A DNA stretch of 13,813 nucleotides from Hyphomicrobiales bacterium (lineage in GTDB: Bacteria; Pseudomonadota; Alphaproteobacteria; Rhizobiales; Rhizobiaceae): contig JAALLB010000017.1 in NCBI GenBank assembly GCA_011087745.1, positions 1-13,813 of the forward strand, written 5' to 3'. Each line of letters begins with the position of its first letter. Position 1 is the first letter of the stretch. Both the position numbers and the translations under genes were made by a program. Shown here in pieces: positions 7,761 through 13,813 of this stretch. The notes beneath the pieces were generated by a model. The model saw nothing but the letters and a program-made list of their open reading frames with translations. It ran no database searches and was not told the DNA's origin.

Positions 7761-7797
7761 TCCTTTTTGACTTTGGCCAGTTTGAGAAGTGATTGGC

Positions 7798-8616
7798 ATG
7801 ACGAGAGCAAATTCAAAAACCGATTGGCAGGATGGAAATTCCGAGACTGTTATGAAAACAAGCCGCGATAAACTTCATGCAGGAGCTTTTGAAGCTATAC
7901 AACCTTCTGAGCGTGGTAACAGGAGTGGAATGGATGCTCTGCTTCTTGCTGCTGCTCTACCAGAAGATTGCAGTGGAACACTTGCTGATTTGGGTGCAGG
8001 AGCTGGAGTTGCAGGACTTGCTGCACTTAATTTAAATCGTGATTTGGATTTGCTTGCGGTCGAAATAAACCCGGAAATGGCTGATCTTGCTCGAAAAACA
8101 CTTCAATGCAGCAGCAATTCGAAGTTTCTAGGAAGAGCAAAAGTCATCGAACATGATGTAACATCGAGTGGGGTAGATCGGTTAAAGGCTGGTCTTGCAC
8201 CAGATAGCGTCCATCATGTCATCATGAATCCGCCCTATAACTCTTCACACGATCGGGCACCGAAAGATTCCCTTAAAGCACAGGCTTTCATGATGGGTGA
8301 TGGGGGAATAGATGCATGGTTCCGCACAGCAGCTGCAATTTTGCGGCCAGGTGGGACAATCGCAATTATCTATCGAACAAAAAACCTTGGTGAAGTTCTT
8401 GCCTGTTCTCAGGGGCGTTTTGGTGGACTTGAAATCATGCCAATCCATTCTCGCGCAGATGAGGCCGCAAAACGCGTCCTTGTGAGGGGAACACGCGGAT
8501 CTCGTGCTCCAATGGCGATTGTCCCGGGGTTTGTTGTTCACAATATGGATGGGACTTTTACAGATGAAGCCGATGCTATTTTTAAAGGAAAATTTCATCT
8601 TAATTTCGTCGGCTAA
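7798..8616 (+). CDS. tRNA1(Val) (adenine37-N6)-methyltransferase-like SAM-dependent enzyme
   Basis: A 272-residue class I methyltransferase. The SAM-binding motif I is DLGAGAG at 64-70, the acidic residue ending strand two is in AVEINPE near 87-93, and the catalytic NPPYN motif at 144-148 is the signature of enzymes that methylate exocyclic amino groups of adenine or glutamine. The segment NRSGMDALLLAAALP at 41-55 is typical of the TrmN6 (YfiC) group that modifies A37 of tRNA1(Val). I chose ATG 7798 because GAGAAG lies 8 bases upstream; an in-frame GTG at 7789 and an ATG at 7855 are alternatives, the latter just before the conserved part. The family assignment is good, but the exact tRNA substrate is inferred. 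Confidence 0.85.
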   Translation: MTRANSKTDWQDGNSETVMKTSRDKLHAGAFEAIQPSERGNRSGMDALLLAAALPEDCSGTLADLGAGAGVAGLAALNLNRDLDLLAVEINPEMADLARKTLQCSSNSKFLGRAKVIEHDVTSSGVDRLKAGLAPDSVHHVIMNPPYNSSHDRAPKDSLKAQAFMMGDGGIDAWFRTAAAILRPGGTIAIIYRTKNLGEVLACSQGRFGGLEIMPIHSRADEAAKRVLVRGTRGSRAPMAIVPGFVVHNMDGTFTDEADAIFKGKFHLNFVG

Positions 8617-8690
8617 GGAAAATCCTTGCAAAAGGCGCATTGCCGAACCATCTATAGTTCAACGATGAATTATATTGTAAGATTGCAATT

Positions 8691-9542
8691 ATGAATTTTA
8701 GAAAATACTTGCCAGGCAAACTTGGCAAAAAAGAAGTGTCTATTCCGGTTGTTCGCTTATCAGGAGCAATTGCCGCATCAAGTGGACCGTTAAACCGTAC
8801 ATTATCTCTTGCAGGTGTTGGTCGACTGCTCGAAAAGGCGTTTGGCGACAAACAGGCGCCTGCTGTTGCACTTGTTATTAATTCACCTGGCGGTTCACCT
8901 GTTCAATCACGCTTGATGTATCAGCGCATTCGGGAACTGGCAGATGAAAACGAGAAAACTGTTCTAGTCTTTGTTGAAGATGTGGCAGCTTCGGGCGGAT
9001 ACATGCTGGCAATTGCCGGTGATGAGATTTTTGTTGATAAAACATCAATTGTTGGTTCCATTGGTGTGGTTTCAGCAAGCTTTGGCTTTGACAAGGCAAT
9101 CGAAAAACTTGGTATTGATCGCCGTGTTTATACGGCAGGAAAAAACAAGGTTTCACTTGATCCATTTCAACCGGAAAAGAAAACCGACATTGCATATATC
9201 AAGGAACTGCAGCTCGAAATCCACAAGGTGTTCATTGATATGGTGGAAGCACGACGGGGTGCCAAACTTAGTGATGATCCGGATATTTTTACCGGTAAAT
9301 TTTGGACCGGGCTTCGCGGAAAGGAACTTGGACTGGTTGATGGATTTGGTCATGTTGGCACAATTATCAAGCAACGTTACGGTAAAGATGCCAAGCTTAA
9401 ACTGATGACACAGAAAAAGGGTCTTTTGGGTCGTGGTGGTACACAGGGTATATCTATTGGAAGCGAAGCTGCATCAAGTCTGGTGGATGCAAGTATCATG
9501 AGTGCCGAAGAAAAAGCATTGCGGGCTCGTTACGGATTATAA
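8691..9542 (+). CDS. S49 family serine peptidase (SppA/SohB-like), apparently without membrane anchor
   Basis: A 283-residue single-domain S49 peptidase. The nucleophile is Ser101 in VEDVAASGGYMLA and the general base is probably Lys153 in TAGKNKV; their separation of 52 residues equals that of the Ser147/Lys199 pair of Bacillus SppA. The oxyanion strand-turn NSPGGSP is at 64-70, and SIVGSIGV at 119-126 is the conserved segment between the catalytic residues. Unlike classical SppA (signal-peptide digestion) or SohB, the N-terminus is basic and polar with no hydrophobic helix, so the protein looks cytoplasmic or peripherally membrane-bound. No strong ribosome-binding site is seen. A gene for a small single-pass membrane protein begins 20 bases after its stop. 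Confidence 0.9.
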   Translation: MNFRKYLPGKLGKKEVSIPVVRLSGAIAASSGPLNRTLSLAGVGRLLEKAFGDKQAPAVALVINSPGGSPVQSRLMYQRIRELADENEKTVLVFVEDVAASGGYMLAIAGDEIFVDKTSIVGSIGVVSASFGFDKAIEKLGIDRRVYTAGKNKVSLDPFQPEKKTDIAYIKELQLEIHKVFIDMVEARRGAKLSDDPDIFTGKFWTGLRGKELGLVDGFGHVGTIIKQRYGKDAKLKLMTQKKGLLGRGGTQGISIGSEAASSLVDASIMSAEEKALRARYGL

Positions 9543-9562
9543 CGTATTAGGGAGGAAGTTTC

Positions 9563-9742
9563 ATGCCACAACTGATTGCCATAGGTCTAATTGGCGGAGT
9601 GGTTTGGTATGGCTACAGAGCCTTTAAACGTGAGATGGACCGCATTAACAAAGAAACCCGCGCAGCCGAAAAAAAAGCAAAAGAGCAAACCGTTTTAAAG
9701 CAGGACAAAGACGGTGTTTATCGCCCGATTGATGATGAATAA
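9563..9742 (+). CDS. Small single-pass membrane protein (59 residues), function unknown
   Basis: A short gene of 60 codons including the TAA stop. A strong ribosome-binding site, GGGAGG at 9550-9555, lies 7 bases before the ATG. The protein opens MPQLIAIGLIGGVVWYGYRA, a hydrophobic helix covering residues 3-20, followed by a highly charged region rich in Lys and Glu (21-44, helical and possibly coiled coil) and a tail ending GVYRPIDDE. The basic residues right after the helix predict the C-terminal part to be cytoplasmic. It follows the S49 peptidase by 20 bases and is probably co-transcribed, so it might act with that soluble peptidase at the membrane; this is inference. I recall similar small proteins next to glyQ/glyS in related bacteria but cannot verify it here. 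Confidence 0.82.
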   Translation: MPQLIAIGLIGGVVWYGYRAFKREMDRINKETRAAEKKAKEQTVLKQDKDGVYRPIDDE

Positions 9743-9744
9743 GA

Positions 9745-9764
9745 GGCTAACTAAGTAGTTAGCC
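9745..9764. terminator. Hairpin between convergent genes; possible bidirectional terminator
   Basis: GGCTAACT (9745-9752) and AGTTAGCC (9757-9764) pair perfectly over 8 bases with a 4-base loop. It starts two bases after the stop of the small membrane protein gene and contains the TAG stop of the convergent MFS gene. There is no clean U-run on either side (the minus-strand product would continue UCUUAUUC), so it may terminate weakly or mainly protect 3' ends. Confidence 0.45.
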
Positions 9765-11058
9765 CTTCAGTAGCACCTGCATTTGCTTCAGCAACCATTT
9801 CCGGATTGTAATATTCACCAGTGTTAACCACTTGCGCCGTTGCGTACTGAAAATTTTCCATCTCATTTTGCGGCACTGCTGCCCGTACAAATATCCGTAT
9901 CACGACAAAAATTGCGAAGGAAGCCGAGAGTAACAAGAGTATCCACATAAACATTTTCACCGGCAAAAACTGGAGTAAAATTGTTGAAATTAGTGGAATG
10001 ACAAAGGCCCCCACAGACCATACAATCATCAATGTTGATGATAAAAATACGTAGTGTTTAGGGTCAGCTCGATCGTTAGCAAGTGCGCTTGATACCGAAT
10101 AAAAGGTTTCGATAGAGCCCGACCAAAGAGCAAACATTAATATCAACCAGAAAAAGTTCAGATTTGATTCTGTCAGAATTGCAACAACTCCCAGAACGCT
10201 GGACATCACTGCCACGGTGAGCAGAATATGTCGTCGATCAACCCGGTCCGATGCAGCGCCCATCGGCAATTGCACGACGAGTAAACCGAGCTGCATCATC
10301 AACATTAGCAGCCCGATGTCTGAAGCCGTGTAATCCAGTGTACCTGCATAAACAGGTGCCAAACCTTGAAGGGTTATTGTTAGGCCGCCCACACACATCA
10401 TACCCATCAGCCCAACTGGTGAAAGCTTCCAGAGTTTGCGAACCTGAATGTTAAAACCTTCGGGAGGTTCTGGTTGTGGAAGTCTTGTCAGGCCAACAGG
10501 GAAAATTGCCAAGGTCACAAGACCAATACAAAGCGCCATTGGCACATTGCTTTCAATATCCATGAACCCAATGCTATAGGACCCAAGCCCCATGGAGACG
10601 ACGTAAAGTACGTAGAATGTTGTAATCACACGACCACGATTATCATCTGTGCAGGAATTATGGAGCCAGCTTTGAACAACGATGAAAACACCATTGGTTC
10701 CAAAGCCGTAAATGACCCGGGCAAAAATCCACACATAAGGGCTGTCAAACAACAAAATGATCAAAAAAGACCAGATGATTAACGCATAAACCACCATGAA
10801 AACGCGAGCATGACCTGAAAGTCGCAACAAATAGCCGACAACCAAGCACCCAAATAAGCCGCCAAAGGACAATGCCGGGAACATCGCAGATGCAACCCAG
10901 GGTTCAAACCCCTTGCTGGAAAGCGTGACTGGAATATAGGCAAATGCAAGACCAGAAGCTGCTGCCATCATCATGGTTGAAATGATAATGCCGGACATGG
11001 CAACAGGCGTAGCGCTGACGCGTACCTCTGTTGTCTCTATGATGGTTTCTTCTTCCAT
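9751..11058 (-). CDS. Major facilitator superfamily (MFS) transporter
   Basis: A 435-residue integral inner-membrane protein with about twelve hydrophobic helices in two halves, separated near the middle by a charged loop (LPQPEPPEGFNIQVRKLWKLS, roughly 193-213). The first helix pair is followed by a loop containing GYLLRLSGHARV, a variant of the MFS loop 2-3 signature, and the second half has the equivalent GAASDRVDRRHIL near 268-280. Overall it resembles YcaD-like MFS proteins. The substrate cannot be read from sequence. It has an 18-residue acidic, Thr-rich cytoplasmic N-terminus and a soluble C-terminal tail of about 45 residues. The ATG has AAGG five bases upstream. It is the only minus-strand gene between two plus-strand blocks, divergent from glyQ across 183 bases. 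Confidence 0.9.
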   Translation of the reverse strand: MEEETIIETTEVRVSATPVAMSGIIISTMMMAAASGLAFAYIPVTLSSKGFEPWVASAMFPALSFGGLFGCLVVGYLLRLSGHARVFMVVYALIIWSFLIILLFDSPYVWIFARVIYGFGTNGVFIVVQSWLHNSCTDDNRGRVITTFYVLYVVSMGLGSYSIGFMDIESNVPMALCIGLVTLAIFPVGLTRLPQPEPPEGFNIQVRKLWKLSPVGLMGMMCVGGLTITLQGLAPVYAGTLDYTASDIGLLMLMMQLGLLVVQLPMGAASDRVDRRHILLTVAVMSSVLGVVAILTESNLNFFWLILMFALWSGSIETFYSVSSALANDRADPKHYVFLSSTLMIVWSVGAFVIPLISTILLQFLPVKMFMWILLLLSASFAIFVVIRIFVRAAVPQNEMENFQYATAQVVNTGEYYNPEMVAEANAGATEGLTT

Positions 11059-11128
11059 TTCAGCCTTAAAACTTGCTCGACTATTTTGTGTAGGCTCTAC
11101 CTGAATGGGCTCGAATGGAATTTCAAAT

Positions 11129-11146
11129 TACGGCATAAATGTCGTA
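11129..11146. repeat. Imperfect dyad between MFS gene and glyQ
   Basis: TACGGCAT (11129-11136) and ATGTCGTA (11139-11146) pair over seven of eight positions around a two-base spacer. It lies 70 bases upstream of the MFS start and about 95 bases upstream of glyQ, so it could serve as an operator for either. A dyad of this quality can arise by chance in a 183-base gap. Confidence 0.2.
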
Positions 11147-11241
11147 TTGGAATTAGTCTGTAAAATGATAAAACTTGACCCTTGCAAACAATTCGCTAAA
11201 CCTTCGATAACCAATTTACAAATTGACCCGGACTTTGAAAA

Positions 11242-12195
11242 ATGACTGCCTCTGCAGAAAAACTTGCTGATCACATGCACCCTACCCGTTCGTTTCAGGG
11301 TTTGATCCTGACCCTTCATAATTATTGGGCTGATCATGGCTGTGTTGTGTTGCAGCCATATGACATGGAAGTGGGAGCAGGAACATTTCATCCGGCAACG
11401 ACGCTACGGGCGCTTGGACCAAAACACTGGAAGGCAGCTTATGTGCAGCCTTCGCGCCGACCAACAGATGGGCGTTATGGCGAAAACCCGAACCGCCTGC
11501 AGCATTATTATCAATACCAGGCGTTGTTGAAGCCATCGCCGCCCAACATGCAAGAGCTTTATCTTGGTTCGCTTGAAGCCATAGGCATTGATCCAATGCT
11601 GCATGATATTCGGTTTGTCGAAGATGACTGGGAAAGCCCGACGCTTGGAGCCTGGGGTCTTGGCTGGGAAGTTTGGTGTGATGGTATGGAAGTCTCTCAG
11701 TTTACTTATTTCCAACAGGTTTGCGGATTTGAATGTTCGCCCGTTGCGGGTGAGCTAACCTATGGCCTTGAACGGCTAGCGATGTATGTACAGGACGTTG
11801 ACAATGTTTATGATCTGAATTTCAACGGCCAAGAGGGTGATGCAAAGATTTCCTATGGTGACGTGTTCCAACAAACAGAACGCGAATATTCTCGCTGGAA
11901 TTTTGATGTGGCAGATACTGATACGCTTTTAAAACATTTTGAAGATGCAGAAGCTGAATGTCAGAACACTTTGGCGCAAGATGATATCGATCCTAAAAGC
12001 GGCAAGAAAATCGTCATGGCCCATCCTGCTTATGACCAGGCAATTAAAGCCTCACATGTATTTAACCTGCTTGATGCACGCGGTGTCATATCTGTAACCG
12101 AACGCCAAAGTTACATATTACGGGTTCGTAAATTAGCGCAGGCGTGTGGCGAAGCATTCTTAAAGACTGAAGCAGGCGGGGCTTGCGGTGTCTAA
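11242..12195 (+). CDS. glyQ: Glycine--tRNA ligase alpha subunit (GlyQ)
   Basis: Catalytic subunit of the alpha2beta2 glycyl-tRNA synthetase; a class II synthetase core that activates glycine with ATP and works with GlyS. Signatures: HPTRSFQGLILTLHNYW at 13-29, LQPYDMEVGAGTFHPAT at 37-53, the motif 2 region AYVQPSRRPTDGRYGENPNR at 66-85, WEVWCDGMEVSQFTYFQQ near 142-159, and motif 3 GELTYGLERLAMYVQ at 170-184. The 317-residue length is normal. The ATG at 11242 lacks a clear ribosome-binding site; Met12 (11275) is an alternative. A weak promoter candidate (TTGCAA at 11182, GATAAC at 11206, 18-base spacer) lies upstream. Its 3' end overlaps the FkbM-type gene by 8 bases. glyS is not next to it. 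Confidence 0.97.
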   Translation: MTASAEKLADHMHPTRSFQGLILTLHNYWADHGCVVLQPYDMEVGAGTFHPATTLRALGPKHWKAAYVQPSRRPTDGRYGENPNRLQHYYQYQALLKPSPPNMQELYLGSLEAIGIDPMLHDIRFVEDDWESPTLGAWGLGWEVWCDGMEVSQFTYFQQVCGFECSPVAGELTYGLERLAMYVQDVDNVYDLNFNGQEGDAKISYGDVFQQTEREYSRWNFDVADTDTLLKHFEDAEAECQNTLAQDDIDPKSGKKIVMAHPAYDQAIKASHVFNLLDARGVISVTERQSYILRVRKLAQACGEAFLKTEAGGACGV

Positions 12196-12868
12196 GCCAG
12201 CAAACCGGCTCGACGTTTTAAAACTGGAAATACTCCATATCTGGAATAAATTCACGCTTCAAAATCGTTTTAGAGAGAAAGCTGCCAAGCTTGAATTCAA
12301 CAAGGTTTTGGCTTCATTAACATCAAAAGACATTGCTTTGGATATAGGTGCGAATGTAGGCGAGTTTACAATTCCGCTCGCTGAAACAGGCGCACAGGTT
12401 TTTGCAATCGAACCAGATCCACATGCGTTTTCTATTTTACAAAAATCTACTTCAGGCTTTTCAAATGTCACTCTGATCAATGCTGCAGCCTCTGACAAAG
12501 ACGGCCAGACGATGCTTTATCGTTCCAGCGCGTTTGATAAATCACCGGATCGATTGACAAAATCATCTTCGCTTTTTGCGGATAAGAAAAATGTATCAGA
12601 GACAAGCGGCTTTGAAGTTCAAACAATCGACTTTTGTGCATTTTTGAAAAAACTCAACTCACCTGTGAAGCTTATGAAAGTGGATATTGAAGGCGCAGAA
12701 GTGCCGCTGTTTGAAAATATTATTCAACAAAATCTTGGAGCACTCATTGGGCACGCCTTTGTTGAAACCCATGAGCGTGACATTCCGCAGATTGCTCACA
12801 GAACCAAACTCTTGAAGCAACGCACTGCGAGTTTGAAAAACCCAACCATAAACTGGGATTGGCATTAA
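12188..12868 (+). CDS. FkbM family SAM-dependent methyltransferase
   Basis: A 226-residue FkbM-type methyltransferase. The SAM-binding motif LDIGANVGEF is at 51-60, the strand-two acidic residue is Glu75 in AIEPDPHAF, and the family's second signature LMKVDIEGAEVPLFENI is at 162-178. Members O-methylate diverse acceptors including natural products, glycans and lipids, so the substrate is not predictable. No signal peptide or membrane helix is present. The only plausible start is GTG at 12188, which places the first eight bases inside glyQ in another frame; the GGCGGGG stretch just upstream may serve as a weak ribosome-binding site. This overlap implies co-transcription and perhaps coupling with glyQ, although no functional link is obvious. 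The next downstream gene has its own promoter. Confidence 0.88.
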   Translation: MSKPANRLDVLKLEILHIWNKFTLQNRFREKAAKLEFNKVLASLTSKDIALDIGANVGEFTIPLAETGAQVFAIEPDPHAFSILQKSTSGFSNVTLINAAASDKDGQTMLYRSSAFDKSPDRLTKSSSLFADKKNVSETSGFEVQTIDFCAFLKKLNSPVKLMKVDIEGAEVPLFENIIQQNLGALIGHAFVETHERDIPQIAHRTKLLKQRTASLKNPTINWDWH

Positions 12869-12890
12869 CCAACAAATGGTCGCTTTCCTG

Positions 12891-12899
12891 TGCTATAAT
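12891..12899 (+). promoter_or_regulatory. Extended -10 promoter for the VOC-dodecin pair
   Basis: TGCTATAAT at 12891-12899 is a perfect extended -10 element (TG-N-TATAAT) in the 61-base gap after the FkbM-type gene. No good -35 is seen at the expected distance, which extended -10 promoters can tolerate. Transcription would begin near 12906, 24 bases before the VOC gene start. It would uncouple the VOC and dodecin genes from glyQ expression. Confidence 0.5.
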
Positions 12900-12929
12900 C
12901 TCTTTATTCACTTTCAAGGAGGAATTATC

Positions 12930-13310
12930 ATGGCAATGCATGGGCATTTTTATTGGAATGAACTCAATACGCGTGATCCCAAAAAAGCGATGGCATTTTA
13001 CGGACAATGCATGGACTGGACATTTGAAAAAATGGATATGGAGAGCGGCGGCAAATATTATATTTGCAAGAATGGAGATGCTATGGTTGGCGGAATTTTT
13101 ACCATGCCCAGCCCGGATTTTGAAGGCATTCCTGAACACTGGTTTTCGTACATAGCAGTAGATGACATCGATAAGCGTATTGAAACAGCTTTAGCCGCTG
13201 GTGGTGCGCTTGTTCGAGAACCTTTTGAGATACAAGGAACCGGGCGAATTGCTATCGTGCAAGACTCCAATGGGGCCAATCTAGGTTGGATGACGCCGGC
13301 AGCTGATTAA
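12930..13310 (+). CDS. VOC (glyoxalase/bleomycin-resistance fold) family protein
   Basis: A 126-residue protein of the vicinal oxygen chelate superfamily. The opening HGHFYWNELNTRDPKKAMAFY (a beta strand then a helix, residues 4-24) and the second module starting HWFSYIAVDDIDKRIE (about 70-85) give the paired beta-alpha-beta-beta-beta layout; GRIAIVQDSNGANLGWM forms the final strands. Similar proteins are annotated only as glyoxalase-like and the reaction is unknown. The ATG at 12930 was chosen because a perfect AAGGAGG (12916-12922) lies 7 bases upstream. The same frame is open back to 12876, but that extension overlaps the predicted promoter. It is followed by dodecin after 77 bases. Cytoplasmic; no signal or membrane segment. 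Confidence 0.88.
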   Translation: MAMHGHFYWNELNTRDPKKAMAFYGQCMDWTFEKMDMESGGKYYICKNGDAMVGGIFTMPSPDFEGIPEHWFSYIAVDDIDKRIETALAAGGALVREPFEIQGTGRIAIVQDSNGANLGWMTPAAD

Positions 13311-13311
13311 G

Positions 13312-13358
13312 CATGATTTAAGTTACAACTTTTAAGCGACACAATTCATGATTAAGTT
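13312..13358 (+). repeat. Direct repeat upstream of dodecin
   Basis: CATGATTTAAGTT (13312-13324) and CATGATTAAGTT (13347-13358) are the same word apart from one T. Their starts are 35 bases apart, about three and a half helical turns, within the 77-base gap before dodecin. They may be paired regulator sites or a chance AT-rich repeat. Confidence 0.3.
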
Positions 13359-13387
13359 CTCTTGCATAACTATCAAGGAAGAAAAAC

Positions 13388-13591
13388 ATGTCTGTAGCAC
13401 GCGTAACTGAAGTCATTTCATCGTCCAAGAAAAGTTTTGATGATGCAATCGAGAAAGGCGTGAAACGCGCTTCCAAGACACTTAAGAATGTACAGGGCGC
13501 ATGGATCAAGGATCAAAAATGCACTGTTGAAGATGGCAAAATTGTTGAATATCGCGTTGTAATGAAAATTACCTTTGTTCTTGCAGATTGA
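13388..13591 (+). CDS. Dodecin, flavin-binding storage protein
   Basis: A 67-residue protein recognised as dodecin from MSVARVTEVISSSKKSFDDAIEKG..., a central NVQGAWIKDQK and the strand-rich C-terminus YRVVMKITFVLAD. Dodecins assemble as hollow dodecamers that bind flavins (FMN, FAD or riboflavin-derived) in aromatic tetrads; Trp39 in GAWI is the expected flavin-stacking residue and Gln43 lies nearby. The likely role is flavin buffering or protection from flavin photochemistry. A good ribosome-binding site, AAGGAAG at 13375-13381, is six bases upstream. It probably shares a transcript with the VOC gene, although a 77-base gap containing a direct repeat could hold its own signals. A terminator-like hairpin follows. 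Confidence 0.95.
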   Translation: MSVARVTEVISSSKKSFDDAIEKGVKRASKTLKNVQGAWIKDQKCTVEDGKIVEYRVVMKITFVLAD

Positions 13592-13611
13592 TATATCTGA
13601 CTATAAATTCA

Positions 13612-13646
13612 AAGGCGCCTTCCAATGTGATGGCGCCTTAAATTTT
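13612..13646 (+). terminator. Rho-independent-type terminator after dodecin
   Basis: AAGGCGCC (13612-13619) and GGCGCCTT (13632-13639) form an 8-base GC-rich stem with a 12-base loop, followed by AAATTTT at 13640-13646. It begins 20 bases after the dodecin stop. The U-run is short, so efficiency may be moderate. Confidence 0.65.
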
Positions 13647-13737
13647 GGCAAAAAAAGAGTTCTGTAAAATTGCCAGTTTAAGAAGCTTGCCCCAGTTTCT
13701 CAAACATTAAAACAGAACCCATAATATGAAAGCAAGT

Positions 13738-13808
13738 TCATATCACGAATCAAAAATGTCATCTATACCCATCCTACTCCAAAACCCGAATGTTTTGGTG
13801 TGATATGA
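13738..13808. repeat. Nested inverted repeats in the right-edge intergenic region
   Basis: An outer perfect 9-base inverted repeat, TCATATCAC (13738-13746) and GTGATATGA (13800-13808), encloses an inner 7-base stem, CCAAAAC (13779-13785) and GTTTTGG (13792-13798), with a 6-base loop. The rest of 13647-13813 holds no gene I can support: all three minus-strand frames entering from the right close within 23 codons, and plus-strand frames give only a 25-codon run without a ribosome-binding site. The structure could be part of an RNA element or regulator site continuing beyond the window. Confidence 0.35.
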
Positions 13809-13813
13809 TACGA

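Noticed and set aside
8971..9405. 144-codon plus-strand frame within the S49 peptidase gene
   Set aside because: The peptidase frame carries the catalytic motifs across the same bases; this is an out-of-frame shadow.
12804..12837. Inverted repeat CAAACTC / GAGTTTG near the 3' end of the FkbM gene, as a terminator
   Set aside because: It lies inside the coding region, has a long loop and is followed by A residues where a U-run would be needed.
12744..13139. 131-codon minus-strand frame spanning the FkbM and VOC genes
   Set aside because: It runs antisense across two clear genes and the promoter between them, with no family resemblance.
641..13591. A defence, mobile or biosynthetic gene system
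   Set aside because: No transposase, integrase, toxin-antitoxin pair, nuclease/helicase set or synthase cluster is present; the genes are mostly housekeeping families in ordinary operons.
13718..13795. 25-codon plus-strand open frame at the right edge
   Set aside because: No ribosome-binding site, very short, and overlaps the inverted repeats.

Overview
The window looks like chromosomal core sequence from an alphaproteobacterium, most likely a fairly AT-leaning member of the Hyphomicrobiales (Rhizobiales). The evidence is the gene set: a heterotetrameric glycyl-tRNA synthetase (glyQ and glyS as separate genes), the MEP-pathway kinase ispE behind a secreted TPR protein, a long-chain polyprenyl diphosphate synthase divergent from a DUF2007 / tRNA-methyltransferase-like / S49 peptidase cluster, and alphaproteobacterial-style protein sequences throughout. 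The genus assignment is inference. I see no insertion sequence, integrase, phage gene, CRISPR array, rRNA or tRNA.

Layout. Left edge (1-159): the 3' end of an unidentified plus-strand gene, convergent with the next block. Block 1 (161-7362, all minus strand), read in transcription order: polyprenyl diphosphate synthase, then a secreted TPR protein, ispE, a MoaB-type molybdenum cofactor protein, a double CDGSH iron-sulfur protein, glyS and ytoQ. From the TPR gene to the CDGSH gene the genes overlap or lie within about 20 bases of each other. glyS is set off by 82 bases that hold a possible promoter, and ytoQ follows it by 12 bases. Block 2 (7536-9742, plus strand) diverges from block 1: DUF2007 protein, tRNA1(Val)-methyltransferase-like enzyme, S49 peptidase, and a 59-residue single-pass membrane protein. 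A minus-strand MFS transporter (9751-11058) faces block 2, with a hairpin at the junction. Block 3 (11242-13591, plus strand): glyQ, an FkbM-type methyltransferase overlapping glyQ by 8 bases, then a VOC-fold protein with its own extended -10 promoter, and dodecin. A terminator-like hairpin follows dodecin, and the last ~170 bases carry no gene I can support.

Functionally this is mainly housekeeping: glycine charging (GlyQ plus GlyS), isoprenoid supply (IspE) and its use in quinone side chains (polyprenyl diphosphate synthase), molybdenum cofactor synthesis, tRNA modification and flavin buffering (dodecin). I found no convincing undescribed multi-gene system. The points most worth a second look are the separation of glyQ from glyS onto divergent strands 8.5 kb apart, a perfect dyad inside the promoter of the DUF2007 operon, the small membrane protein beside an apparently unanchored S49 peptidase, and nested inverted repeats at the right edge.
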